DNA from: Bilamarchaeum sp040758595 | GTDB lineage: Archaea > Micrarchaeota > Micrarchaeia > Anstonellales > Bilamarchaeaceae | Assembly (NCBI GenBank): GCA_040758595.1 | Contig: JBFLVJ010000009.1 | Coordinates: 1-59,717, forward strand | DNA: 59,717 nucleotides | Direction: 5' to 3' | In this document: piece by piece, positions 1-7,336 of the stretch | Numbering within the stretch: the stretch's first letter is position 1 | How the letters are laid out: each line of letters starts with the position of its first letter | Made by a program: the position numbers and the translations under genes | Notes under the pieces: model-generated | Told to the model about the DNA's origin: nothing | The model's input: the letters and a program-made list of their open reading frames with translations, nothing else | Database searches by the model: none

Positions 1-1263
1 AGAGGGGAGATGACACGGCGAAGGTGCGATATCGTGGAGAGGTAGCTGACACGGTCCAGGAGCTGGGATACGCCGGTCTGCCCGGCTATCCAGTTTCCGG
101 TCGCCATGGCGTACTTGATCCTGTCGCCCATGACATCCTGCCTGATGAGCGTGTGCACCTGGAGCCTCCTGCCTCTCGCGTCCGCCCTCGATGCCTGGTA
201 GACCAGGTCCTTGATGAGGAACTGGAACGCATAGCGGAAGAGATCCTCCATCATGTCGCCGGCGAGCTTGACGCGCTTGTTGGCATAGTGGTCCTTGTCG
301 TCAGGGGCAAGTTCCTTGTAGGCTATGCGGGTTGCGCGCTCGGCCATCCTGGCGAGGTATTTCGCCTTGTCCATGCGGGCGGCTTTGGTGACGCCGATGT
401 GAGGGAGCAGGTAGTTGTCGAGAAGGTTTTCCATCCTGTTCAGCCTGAACTCGGGCGGCTGGCCGGGTGAGAGCCTCCTGCTGAGCATGTCCACCGCCTC
501 CTCGCGGTTGGTGGACTGCTCATGCTCCACGTTGAGCAGGACGTCATTGCGGATGTGCTTCTCTTCTGAGAAGAGCGCCGCGATTTCCTGGTTCTTCTCC
601 ACTCCAAGGACGCGGAGCATCTGGAGCAGCGGGAGCCCCGATGGAGTCGATGGGAACTCGACGGTGTAGATGCCGTCGTGGTTTCGCTCGACCACGCACC
701 TGGCCCTGAAGCCGTAGTGGGTGGAGAAGATCTTCGATACCACGCCGTTCCTCTCGTTGGTCACCATGAGCTTGTTCGGGACCAGGTCCTCGATCGATGT
801 GAGCACGCGCTCGCTGCCGTTGATGATGAAGTATCCTCCGGCATCCTCAGGGTCCTCGCCGTTCTCGATGAGCTCCTCCTTGCGCATTGTGGAGAGATAG
901 CAGAGCTTGGACTTGAGCATGACCGGCAGCTCACCGATGAACACATCGGAATAGACAGGCCTCTCGACGCCGTTGAACACCGGGATGATCTCAAGGAATA
1001 TGGGTGCCGAGTAGCTGAGGTTGCGCAACCGCGCCTCGTTCGGCAGTATCTGCCGATAGCCGCCCTTCACTTCGTAGTAGCGCGGCTGCTCGATGCGGAC
1101 TTTCCCGAGCTTGAGCTCGAAGCCTTCCACGTTCGTCTGGATCTTGCCGATCCGATCGACGACCTGCTGGATGCCGCTGTCCAGGAATTTGTTGTAGGAC
1201 AGGAGCTGCTGATTAACCAATGTATTGACCCTGAAATAAGCCTCAGTCAGACCTTCAACCATC
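1..1263 (-). CDS. rpoB2: DNA-directed RNA polymerase subunit B'' (N-terminal part, cut by window edge)
   Basis: Catalytic-core subunit of archaeal RNA polymerase, the N-terminal half of the split beta-like subunit. Translation of the minus strand from ATG at 1263 reads without a stop to base 1 (421 codons). It starts MVEGLTEAYFRVNTLVNQQL and holds family landmarks such as GGYFIINGSERV near residue 140 and DDKDHYANKRVKLAGD near residue 310. The fork-loop stretch ending HLRRVISPL lies at the window edge. The gene follows rpoH by 47 nt on the same strand, the usual archaeal order H-B''. The 3' part lies outside the window, so whether B'' and B' are truly split cannot be seen, but an N-terminus directly after rpoH fits either arrangement. 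Confidence 0.95.
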
Positions 1264-1310
1264 TAGCTCACCATTTGCGAATATGAATTCTGGAACGAAG
1301 GGGCGCACCT

Positions 1311-1562
1311 TCATCCGACGACCACTCTGTAGGTCGTATACTTGCCCGTGCCGTCATTCCTCGTTATGCGGACTATGTTCCCCGGCACCGCCTTCAATGC
1401 CACGGCGGCAGGATCGTCGGAACCCATCCTGGGCAGCTGATCGTCCTTGATCCCGAATTTCTCGAGCAGCTTCGCCTTCTCGGCATCGCTGATCACCTTC
1501 ATCTCGGGCACCAAAAAGTGGGATAGAACATCGGCTGTAGGCACTTCTTTTTTACGCTTCAA
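1311..1562 (-). CDS. rpoH: DNA-directed RNA polymerase subunit H
   Basis: Archaeal counterpart of the C-terminal domain of eukaryotic Rpb5, a 83-residue structural subunit of RNA polymerase. The protein shows the family pattern HFLVPEMKVISDAEK, then LLEKFGIKDDQLPR, DPAA and PGNIVRITR, ending YRVVVG. The open frame continues upstream to 1733, but that part is translated dispersed repeat without family similarity. I therefore place the start at TTG 1562, which has a GGTGGT ribosome-binding site 5 nt before it (1569-1574). rpoB'' follows on the same strand. A TTG start is unusual but the same GGTGGT-TTG arrangement occurs at cas2 in this window. Confidence 0.93.
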   Translation of the reverse strand: MKRKKEVPTADVLSHFLVPEMKVISDAEKAKLLEKFGIKDDQLPRMGSDDPAAVALKAVPGNIVRITRNDGTGKYTTYRVVVG

Positions 1563-1650
1563 GCAGGACCACCTAATTGCGTTTCCTGTCTCCCGTTTCG
1601 GGTTCTGTCCAAAACCCAGAACCCAAGACCGGAAACCCTTTTTCTGCTGG
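1563..1650. repeat. dispersed degenerate GGGTTTCGGG-type repeat, copy upstream of rpoH
   Basis: The stretch alternates short G- or C-runs with T/A runs (for example CCCGTTTCGGGTTCTG and ACCCAGAACCCAAGACC). The same family recurs in at least fifteen places in this window. Here it lies between the rpoH start and its likely promoter, so it would be in the 5' untranslated region. Function unknown. Confidence 0.7.
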
Positions 1651-1694
1651 GCCAGCGATATCGCTAGCTTCCCGGTAGGGTGAATTACAGGCGA

Positions 1695-1743
1695 AATATT
1701 TATAAATGAGGCAGTCGGACAGGCAAAAGCCATGATTTATAAT
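1695..1743. promoter_or_regulatory. divergent promoter region between rpoH and the 1781 gene
   Basis: AATATTTATAAAT at 1695-1707 is a good archaeal TATA box for leftward transcription of rpoH (about 140 nt before its start codon). TTTATAAT at 1736-1743 would serve the rightward gene starting at 1781. Both are read from sequence only. Confidence 0.5.
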
Positions 1744-1780
1744 CATTAACATACACGTAATAACACAATATGGCGATTCT

Positions 1781-2392
1781 ATGGGTGGCTACGACTTCAG
1801 GATTTCCACGTTGGATGATATCGATGCCCTGTTAGATAGACCAGGTATCCCGGATGCCGCAGTAATAGCGGCGATGAAGAAGCTGGCGAGGGACGGCTAC
1901 TTCAACTACCTGGGAAGCTTCGTGGAGAGGGAAGGTTTGAGCGAGGCTGTCCTTGTCGAAGGAGCGGAATTGCTCGCTAACGCGGAAGAACCCCGTCCAA
2001 TCCCTGTCGCGCATGTGCTTATTAAGAGGGATTTAAGCGAAGATGCGCGGAAATCTGTGATGGCTTCGCTTATCCAGGCCATCGCGAGCATGGATGAGAT
2101 GGCATTATTCGCTTCAGCTTTCGCAATCCATAGGCTCCTCAACCAAAGTGGCAACGAGGAAGCAGTGCTTACGGTGATTGAAGGGCTGGAAAAACAGGGC
2201 AGTGATTTCGCGAAAGATGAATTGGCGTATTTCAGCCGCAGGACCAAGAACCCCAGATTGAAAGATGCAGCCGAACAGGCATTGGGTAGGATGAATAATC
2301 CGCTCGCAGGCGATGGTGTCCAGTCCGGGCCCGCGGACAATATGAGAAGGACGCCGGCTACTGCGGATAGAAGCACAAAACTCAAGAGATAG
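1781..2392 (+). CDS. uncharacterised helical protein
   Basis: I do not recognise this 203-residue protein. It is predicted to be almost entirely alpha-helical, with repeating helix pairs such as DAAVIAAMKKLARDGYFNYL, LSEAVLVEGAELLANAEE and EEAVLTVIEGLEKQGSDFAK, and a polar disordered tail. The pattern resembles HEAT/armadillo-type helical repeats, a fold class rather than a function. A similar helical-repeat protein is encoded at 51105-51584. It stands alone between the divergent rpoH promoter and guaAA, 30 nt before the latter. Start ATG 1781 fits the TATA box at 1736. Confidence 0.75.
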   Translation: MGGYDFRISTLDDIDALLDRPGIPDAAVIAAMKKLARDGYFNYLGSFVEREGLSEAVLVEGAELLANAEEPRPIPVAHVLIKRDLSEDARKSVMASLIQAIASMDEMALFASAFAIHRLLNQSGNEEAVLTVIEGLEKQGSDFAKDELAYFSRRTKNPRLKDAAEQALGRMNNPLAGDGVQSGPADNMRRTPATADRSTKLKR

Positions 2393-2422
2393 TTTTTATT
2401 CTCTTCCAGCATTAGTTTTTCC

Positions 2423-3016
2423 ATGATCCTGATCATCGATAACGGCTCCCAGTACACACACCTGATAAAACGCGGATGCAGGGAGCTCGGCTACGAGGCC
2501 GAGATGCTCTACAGCAAGGCCGGCTACAAGCAGGTCGAGGACTTGCTCGAGAGCGGGGTGGCCAAGATAATCCTCTCCGGCGGACCGAGTTCGGTCTATA
2601 CCGACCCGCCCAACCTGAGCTCAAAGATATGCGAGCAGGTAAGGGAAGGCCATATCAAGCTCCCCATGCTAGGCGTATGCTACGGCCAGCAGATGATAGC
2701 CCACGTGTTCGGAGCGAAGGTCGCCAAGGGCGCGAGCGCGGAGTACGGCCTCGGGGAAGTGGAGATAGACGAGGAGGACGTGCTGTTCAAGGGCGTGCCG
2801 AAGAAGATACGCGCCTGGGTCTCCCATTTCGACGAAGTGAAGGAATTGCCGGTCGGGTTCAAGAGGCTCGCTCATTCATCCACATGCGCCATCGAAGCCA
2901 TGAGACACAACGAGAGGCCGATTTTCAGCGTGCAGTTCCATCCCGAGGTCTGGCACACCGAGCACGGAGAGGACATCCTCAGGAACTTTTTGGAGATTTC
3001 TGGTCACCGGGAGTAG
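2423..3016 (+). CDS. guaAA: GMP synthase, glutamine amidotransferase subunit
   Basis: Class I glutamine amidotransferase subunit of the two-subunit archaeal GMP synthase. It hydrolyses glutamine and passes ammonia to the ATP-pyrophosphatase subunit (GuaAB, not in this window), which aminates XMP. The 197-residue length is typical. The catalytic triad is visible: Cys86 in GVCYGQQ, His173 and Glu175 in FHPEV. The N-terminus ILIIDNGSQYTHLI is characteristic of the family. A T-rich TATA-like stretch lies about 26 nt upstream, so the mRNA is probably leaderless. Its last 38 nt overlap the end of the convergent membrane-protein gene. Confidence 0.95.
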   Translation: MILIIDNGSQYTHLIKRGCRELGYEAEMLYSKAGYKQVEDLLESGVAKIILSGGPSSVYTDPPNLSSKICEQVREGHIKLPMLGVCYGQQMIAHVFGAKVAKGASAEYGLGEVEIDEEDVLFKGVPKKIRAWVSHFDEVKELPVGFKRLAHSSTCAIEAMRHNERPIFSVQFHPEVWHTEHGEDILRNFLEISGHRE

Positions 3017-3671
3017 GTTTATCGGGCTCTTTCTGGGGTTCCTTCTGCGCCTCTTTTTGCGCGTCCTTCTGGGCCTCTTTCTGTGCGGCTTGTGCCTCCT
3101 CTATCGATTTCACCACGTCCTCTTCCGAAGCGAAATTGTATTCGGCCTTCATGAATCTCTCCGCAAAAGCGCGCCTTTTCTTGAAAGTGGATGACGCCTG
3201 GAGGATGCTCTCCAGCCCAGACCACGTGGAATACCATATCAGCACCGAGAATATTGTCAGGGCAGGGACCGTCTCAAGTTCAGGCACCACGAAAAGCGCG
3301 AAAGAGAGCACGATTCCGATAGACACTCTCACTGCCCCGTTGCGTATCTTCTCCCGAGTCTTCCGCTCTATCTCTTTCACCCGGGATTTGAAGTGGTCCT
3401 TTATCCTTTTCTTGATAAGCGACTCGGTCTTCTCGGAGCGCCGGGCTTTGGGGAGGGTGAAGTTAACGATGGGATCGCCTTTCCAGGTATAAGAATAGCG
3501 CCTGCGGAGCTCGGATAGGAAATCCTCTGAGAGCAGCCTCTTGCCGAACGGGGAGTAGTCGAAGTCGGAGAAGATGTCGTCGTACCCGTCAAGCGAGATG
3601 TCCGCCTTCTGGAGCACGTCCGAGACGGTCGGCGGCGGAGTCTCTTTCGCGGCCGGTTTGCTCTCTGCCAT
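2979..3671 (-). CDS. predicted membrane protein with charged repeat tail
   Basis: Unrecognised 230-residue protein. Residues 1-110 are polar and strongly charged, including a run of basic residues just before the membrane part. Residues about 113-155 hold two adjacent hydrophobic segments (VSIGIVLSFALFVVPEL and ALTIFSVLIWYSTW), suggesting a helical hairpin in the membrane. The C-terminus is a low-complexity KEAQKDAQKEAQKEPQKEP repeat, a likely coiled or disordered cytoplasmic tail. It overlaps the end of guaAA by 38 nt in the opposite direction and lies 30 nt downstream of tyrS on the same strand, possibly co-transcribed. Confidence 0.8.
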   Translation of the reverse strand: MAESKPAAKETPPPTVSDVLQKADISLDGYDDIFSDFDYSPFGKRLLSEDFLSELRRRYSYTWKGDPIVNFTLPKARRSEKTESLIKKRIKDHFKSRVKEIERKTREKIRNGAVRVSIGIVLSFALFVVPELETVPALTIFSVLIWYSTWSGLESILQASSTFKKRRAFAERFMKAEYNFASEEDVVKSIEEAQAAQKEAQKDAQKEAQKEPQKEPDKPTPGDQKSPKSS

Positions 3672-3701
3672 GAGCGCTTGGCTCGCTGGAGGTTTAAAAG
3701 G

Positions 3702-4757
3702 CTAGCGGGTCACATCGGCCGGTTTTATCTGCTCCAGATACCCCTTGTTCTTCTCGAAGTATTCGCGACATGGCTTGAGCAGGGCCGAGAGCTCGTTCCC
3801 GACCGCGCTCTTGAGGTCCATCGGATGGAGCCTGCCTTGCTGGTATAGCGTCTTGAGTTCCGTGGCGTCGGCGATATCCAGGTCGCCGCCGAATCTCTCC
3901 GGCCGCTCTATCTTGAAGCCCTTGTCGCGAAGGAGCAGGTATTCAGCATACTCGATGAGCGGATTGCCTTCTATGACCTTCTCCGGGCAGTACGCTTTCT
4001 TCAGTTTGTCCTTTATCTGCTCGGGCGTGTCGTGGATGAATATCGCGCTTCCGGGTTTGCTCTTGCTCATCTTCTGCTCGACCAGCTCCTCCGGGTTCAT
4101 CCTCTGGACGCCCTGGAGGCCCGGGAGCAGGTGGCCATGGACGGCGACGAACTCCTTCTTGTACGAATGGGATAGCTCCCTCGCCAGCATATGCACCTTC
4201 CTCTGGTCCATGCCGGCATGCGCTATCTGCACATCAAGGAGGAAGATGTCAGCCGCCTGCATCGCCGGATAGAAGATGGTGGCTGAAGAGGTGCCTTCGG
4301 ATTCTTTGCGCCCCATGATGGTGATGCACCGGAGCATCCTCTTGATGGTGGTGTCTTTCGCTATCTTCAATACCTCTTTCCAGTAGTCGTTGTCGTAGTG
4401 GTCGCTGGCGAGGAGGTATTCCACCTTGCCCTCTTCCAGGCCGAGGGACACGAACGCGTGCTTGAAGTAGCCGGTGGCGACCTTCCTTATCTTGTCCAGA
4501 TCCCCGCCCATCTTCTCGTTGACATACGAGTGGTAGTCCGCCAGCCAGATGGTCGGCTTTATGCCAGCCTGGAGGAAATCCTTCATCTTCAGCGCCGTGC
4601 AGAGGCCGGTGCCCAGGTGGACCATGCCGGATATCTCGAATCCTATGTAGTGCTTGGGATGGGCGTGGTTCTCGAAAACCTTGCGGAGGTCCTCTTCTGT
4701 GACGACCTCTTCGGTGGGTTTTCTCTTGACTAAATCTATCTTTGTCTTGATGTCCAT
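3702..4757 (-). CDS. tyrS: tyrosyl-tRNA synthetase
   Basis: Class I aminoacyl-tRNA synthetase that charges tRNA-Tyr. The 351-residue protein has the archaeal/eukaryotic form: the HIGH-equivalent GMVHLGTG near residue 44 and the KMSKS loop (KMSKSKP) near residue 229. Substrate-pocket features include YHSY, YPAMQAADIF and QIAHAGMDQRK. It starts 1 nt after the stop of the upstream nucleotidyltransferase gene, so both are probably in one transcript running from 5506 to 3702. No signs of damage. Confidence 0.96.
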   Translation of the reverse strand: MDIKTKIDLVKRKPTEEVVTEEDLRKVFENHAHPKHYIGFEISGMVHLGTGLCTALKMKDFLQAGIKPTIWLADYHSYVNEKMGGDLDKIRKVATGYFKHAFVSLGLEEGKVEYLLASDHYDNDYWKEVLKIAKDTTIKRMLRCITIMGRKESEGTSSATIFYPAMQAADIFLLDVQIAHAGMDQRKVHMLARELSHSYKKEFVAVHGHLLPGLQGVQRMNPEELVEQKMSKSKPGSAIFIHDTPEQIKDKLKKAYCPEKVIEGNPLIEYAEYLLLRDKGFKIERPERFGGDLDIADATELKTLYQQGRLHPMDLKSAVGNELSALLKPCREYFEKNKGYLEQIKPADVTR

Positions 4758-4758
4758 G

Positions 4759-5322
4759 CTATCCCCGGATTTTTTTCAGCAAGGCGTTGAGTTGCTTTTG
4801 AATGCCTTCTTCCCTGGCACGCTTTTCGATATACGCCATATCAAGGCTCCTTTGCCTTAATAAAACCGCCTCCGCATCCTCATGGTCCTGGGGGCTTCCA
4901 TAGACCAGTTTCGCGATTATGAGATCCTCTGGGCTCTCGACAGTGGCAGTAATGCCGAAAATCTCTTTTTTCTGCGCCCTTTTGAATGTGTTTTCTCCAA
5001 GCGATCCTTTTTTCCAGCTGAAGTCGGCCCTGAAACCGTATTGCCCTTTGTAATATGCATTGAAATGGGTCTTGTCGCTGAACGCCTCCCGGACATCATA
5101 TTCCTTTACCTCAAATCCGGCCCGTCCCAAGCAATCGCAGAATTTTTTCAATTCGTCTTCCGCGATAGATAAGACGATGTCGCAGTCCTGCGTGCTTCTG
5201 GGCCTCCCGTATTCAACGGCTACCACTCCACCCACCAGGACGTATTCAAAACCGCCTTCATTGAGAGCGGCGACCAATCTACGAATGAATCCTTCGATGT
5301 CAACGATTATCTCTTCGCCCAT
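4759..5322 (-). CDS. nucleotidyltransferase-fold protein (possible toxin-like partner)
   Basis: This 187-residue protein has the DNA polymerase beta-type nucleotidyltransferase signature: LVGGVVAVEYGRP followed by the metal-binding pair DCD near residue 47 and a third acidic residue in ADFSW near residue 99. It resembles the DUF6036/AbiEii/MNT group, many of which are toxin or antitoxin components. The actual nucleotide donor and target are unknown. It overlaps the small upstream gene by 23 nt and sits directly before tyrS. The two-gene overlap suggests a paired system, but a housekeeping tRNA-related role cannot be excluded. Confidence 0.82.
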   Translation of the reverse strand: MGEEIIVDIEGFIRRLVAALNEGGFEYVLVGGVVAVEYGRPRSTQDCDIVLSIAEDELKKFCDCLGRAGFEVKEYDVREAFSDKTHFNAYYKGQYGFRADFSWKKGSLGENTFKRAQKKEIFGITATVESPEDLIIAKLVYGSPQDHEDAEAVLLRQRSLDMAYIEKRAREEGIQKQLNALLKKIRG

Positions 5323-5506
5323 GGAAAATATCCTCGTCCATTTTTTTCAGATGCTGATGCATGCTTGCCGCAGGGTTCTCGTTTTTCTTTCTCCTATAGA
5401 ACGAACGTATGACGGTGGCGGTCAGGCTGGCCATAATCCTCAAGCTGTCCGCACCTGTCGCTTTCATCTTTACCATATCTTCGACATCTTTCCTCACATC
5501 GCCCAA
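5300..5506 (-). CDS. small basic protein paired with the nucleotidyltransferase
   Basis: A 68-residue protein of unknown family, beginning MGDVRKDVEDMVKMKATGAD and rich in basic and polar residues; its middle (SLRIMASLTATVIRSFYRR) could form an amphipathic helix. Its 3' end overlaps the nucleotidyltransferase gene by 23 nt, which implies translational coupling. The arrangement (small gene first, nucleotidyltransferase second) is like toxin-antitoxin operons, but I do not recognise an antitoxin fold such as HEPN. The function is inferred from context only. Confidence 0.6.
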   Translation of the reverse strand: MGDVRKDVEDMVKMKATGADSLRIMASLTATVIRSFYRRKKNENPAASMHQHLKKMDEDIFHGRRDNR

Positions 5507-5577
5507 TGTCCCACCGCCGGATAAGGCCTTTGCCAGGCCATTATTTAAAAGATAGTCGACAACAATAAAAAACTACT

Positions 5578-5803
5578 GCCTCTGTAGCTCAGAGCCTTGA
5601 ACGTGCTCGTTCAAGATTTGCACGCAAGGCGCGCAATGGTAGAGCGGCTCTCTTGTAAACTTTTGGGATGGAGTCCCCGTTTTGGGGTGCCTCGGAGGGA
5701 ACGGCGAACCGTTCCCTGCGCGCCGGAAACGGAAACATCCGTTTCCGACCGTTTCCCAAAAGGCACAAGGAGCAGGTCGGGGGTTCAATCCCCTCCAGGG
5801 GCT
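5578..5803 (+). tRNA. tRNA-Thr(TGT) with a D-loop insertion and a large anticodon-loop intron
   Basis: The acceptor halves GCCTCTG (5578-5584) and CAGGGGC (5796-5802) pair, with discriminator T5803 as expected for archaeal tRNA-Thr. The anticodon TGT is at 5654-5656. The anticodon stem GCTCT (5647-5651) pairs with GGAGC (5769-5773), so an intron of about 110 nt lies at the usual 37/38 site. A second insertion of about 41 nt (5593-5633) splits the D-loop and folds on itself: GCCTTG with CAAGGC and CGTGC with GCACG. The T arm is GGGGG-TTCAATC-CCCTC. Removing both leaves about 75 nt, a normal tRNA. The large intron holds hairpins GGGAACGG/CCGTTCCC and GGAAACGG/CCGTTTCC and an outer CTTTTGGGA/TCCCAAAAG stem. 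Confidence 0.9.
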
Positions 5804-5886
5804 ATTTTCCATTAGTTTCCAGTTTTGGGTCTTGGGTTTCGGCTCAGGGAAAATGGCCCGCCAGGAACGAAGTTCCTGCAAGGGCT
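5798..5886 (+). repeat. tRNA-end-associated element, copy 1
   Basis: An 89-nt element beginning in the GGGGCT of the tRNA-Thr 3' end and ending in AGGGCT. A near-identical copy lies at 21668-21754 behind a partial tRNA-Gln end. It can fold: GGCTATTTTCC pairs with GGAAAATGGCC, and GGAAC-GAA-GTTCC is a small hairpin. It could be a mini-integrative element or a conserved tRNA trailer. Confidence 0.7.
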
Positions 5887-6172
5887 TTCCGATTATTGGT
5901 TTCGTGTTCCCGGTTTCCGGTCTCGGATTCCGTGCTTCGGGTTTCTGGTCCCGGATTTTACGGTACGGATAGAAGCCCCAGTACATCCGAACGTTCTCAG
6001 CCATCGACTGCCATCATACTGCGGTTTCCGGTCCAGAGTCTCCAGTATCGAACGAGAATGCCGCTTCTGCTTGTTTCATCCATCCGGGACAGGAAAGCGG
6101 AGACCGAAAACCGCCGAAGGATAGCCGGTGTGCCAGAAGACGTTCGGAACTACTGAAGCCCGGAGCGCCAGA
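5887..6172. other. gene-free stretch with dispersed repeat and a long-range inverted repeat
   Basis: No plausible protein gene is seen. The first 80 nt are GGGTTTC-type dispersed repeat. TCCGAACGT (5986-5994) is complementary to ACGTTCGGA (6140-6148), enclosing about 145 nt, so the part from 5986 to 6148 could be a structured RNA. I could not match it to RNase P RNA or SRP RNA motifs. The end of the stretch holds a TTTTAAAA promoter box (about 6176-6183) for the next gene. Confidence 0.4.
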
Positions 6173-6252
6173 ACGTTTTAAAATGATTAGCGCTCCAAGA
6201 GAGGGATAGCATTTCTCAAAGGTTAATCATTAACCTGATTAGAGGGTTTAGA

Positions 6253-6537
6253 ATGGACATAAGCGAATTGAAGCCCGGCACAGGCAGCGTGAACATCGAG
6301 GCGGAAGTCGTCTCGATGGACAGCGAGAGGGAGATAAACAAGTACGGCCGCAAGCTCAGGGTGGCCAACGTCACCATAAAGGATGATAGCGGCAGCATCA
6401 TGCTCGTCCTCTGGAACGAGCAGATCGACCTCGTCAAGGCCGGCAACAAGATAAAGATAGAGAACGGCTACGTGAACGAGTGGCAGGGAACGCCCCAGCT
6501 AACGCTCGGGAAGTTCGGCAAGCTCACCGTTTTGTGA
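6253..6537 (+). CDS. single OB-fold ssDNA-binding protein (RPA/SSB-like)
   Basis: A 94-residue protein consisting of one OB-fold of the archaeal SSB/RPA type. The pattern GSVNIEAEVVSMDSEREINKYG, then LRVANVTIKDDSGSIMLVLW and KIKIENGYVNEWQG, matches the beta-barrel strands of this family (similar to the human SOSS-B group). It probably binds single-stranded DNA or RNA in replication and repair. The length is about that of one OB domain without a C-terminal tail. A GAGGG ribosome-binding site precedes ATG 6253 and TTTTAAAA lies near 6176. The last 14 nt overlap the convergent pilin-like gene. Confidence 0.88.
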   Translation: MDISELKPGTGSVNIEAEVVSMDSEREINKYGRKLRVANVTIKDDSGSIMLVLWNEQIDLVKAGNKIKIENGYVNEWQGTPQLTLGKFGKLTVL

Positions 6538-6916
6538 TTTTGATAATCCCGCCGTCGTTCTCGACCATATAAGCTCCTGCTTCAAGGGAATCGCCCCCAG
6601 TCTCGCAAAGGGAATGGGCGATAAGAGAGAGTTCAGAGCCGTCCATAGTGAAACGGACCACCCAACCATCTTCGGTGTGTTGAGGCGAGAGCCCCATGGG
6701 CTTTGCGATTATGACCTCCCTGCGGTTGCCATCCCCCACAGCGCACACCTCGTCCATCGCGTTCGATAGCGATATCGCCGAATCGTGGAAGGAGCGCATG
6801 CCGAGCGAGCGCTCGGCAGAATCCTTTATCGCCCCGAGCGAAGCGGCCGATACCCCCAGCAGAGAGAGCGAGACCAAGAACAGCATCATATATTCAGCAG
6901 AGACCTGCCCGCGCAT
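6524..6916 (-). CDS. class III signal peptide (type IV pilin-like) protein
   Basis: A 130-residue protein starting MRGQVSAEYMMLFLVSLSLL. The QxSxE motif (QVSAE) directly before a hydrophobic helix is the hallmark of archaeal class III signal peptides, which are cut by a prepilin peptidase. The hydrophobic helix is then the pilin core and the rest a small extracellular domain with two cysteines (AVCAVG-like C58 and SLCETG), possibly disulphide-bonded. It is likely a minor pilin or surface subunit. It overlaps the ssDNA-binding gene end-to-end and is not obviously in an operon. Confidence 0.82.
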   Translation of the reverse strand: MRGQVSAEYMMLFLVSLSLLGVSAASLGAIKDSAERSLGMRSFHDSAISLSNAMDEVCAVGDGNRREVIIAKPMGLSPQHTEDGWVVRFTMDGSELSLIAHSLCETGGDSLEAGAYMVENDGGIIKITKR

Positions 6917-7021
6917 ATCATCCCCGAGCGGCTAGGCTATCGCGGGGATATAAAGATTCCTGGCTGGCGGGTGTGGGAAGGCACAGGAGACGGGTTTGGC
7001 GTTTTTGGGTTTTGTGTCTTG

Positions 7022-7161
7022 GTAAGCGCTTAAGATTTTCTCCGCCATCTTCTGAGCTTATTCCTTCCCCTGCGATTACCCACTCGCTCGCTGACTACTG
7101 TCCTTCCTAGACCGCTCGCGAAGCAGTCGCTGTTTTCATCGGTCGAATTTTAAGCGCTTAC
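7022..7161 (-). repeat. palindrome-bounded element, copy 1 of the GCGAGCGGTC family
   Basis: The perfect palindrome TAAGCGCTTA occurs at 7023-7032 and 7151-7160, flanking about 118 nt without a gene. Read on the minus strand the interior shares ATTCGAC, GCGAGCGGTC, ACAGTA, GTCAGCGAGCG, GTGGG and GCAGG in the same order with 12880-13110 (plus strand). It may be a small RNA or non-autonomous mobile element. It sits downstream of the PAC2-type gene. Confidence 0.55.
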
Positions 7162-7164
7162 GTG

Positions 7165-7260
7165 TCTTGCGGGACGGAAGACCGGAAACACGAGACCAGA
7201 AACCGGATGCTGTATACCGGAAACAGGAGATCCGAGACTGGGAACGGGAAACGCAACCCC
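7165..7260. repeat. dispersed GGGTTTCGGG-type repeat
   Basis: Runs such as GGAAACACGAGACCAGAAACC and GGGAACGGGAAACGCAACCCC directly precede the TGCCCCCGGAG element, the same order as at 26425-26562 and 36300-36416. Confidence 0.65.
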
Positions 7261-7333
7261 TGCCCCCGGAGCGAGCTGGAGGTTTCCTGGGTCAGCGACG
7301 GGATCCCATATCGCTGGAGAAGAAAGAAGACAA
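7261..7333 (+). ncRNA. TGCCCCCGGAG element, copy 1 (putative structured RNA)
   Basis: One of three related sequences in the window. All share TGCCCCCGGAG, a variable hairpin, a GACGGG block that can pair with CCCG of the first block, and a purine tail AGAAAGAAGACA. Pairing between conserved blocks suggests an RNA structure, but a DNA-level repeat is equally possible. It ends just before the stop of the convergent PAC2-type gene. Confidence 0.4.
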
Positions 7334-7336
7334 GAC

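Noticed and set aside
1563..1733. N-terminal extension of RpoH
   Set aside because: The extension is translated repeat and promoter DNA; family length and GGTGGT site support TTG 1562.
5578..5803. Considered a permuted or split tRNA
   Set aside because: The acceptor, D, anticodon and T parts occur in normal linear order on one strand.
5573..6004. Open frame on the minus strand across the tRNA-Thr gene
   Set aside because: It reads the tRNA introns and the dispersed repeat backwards; composition is repeat-derived.
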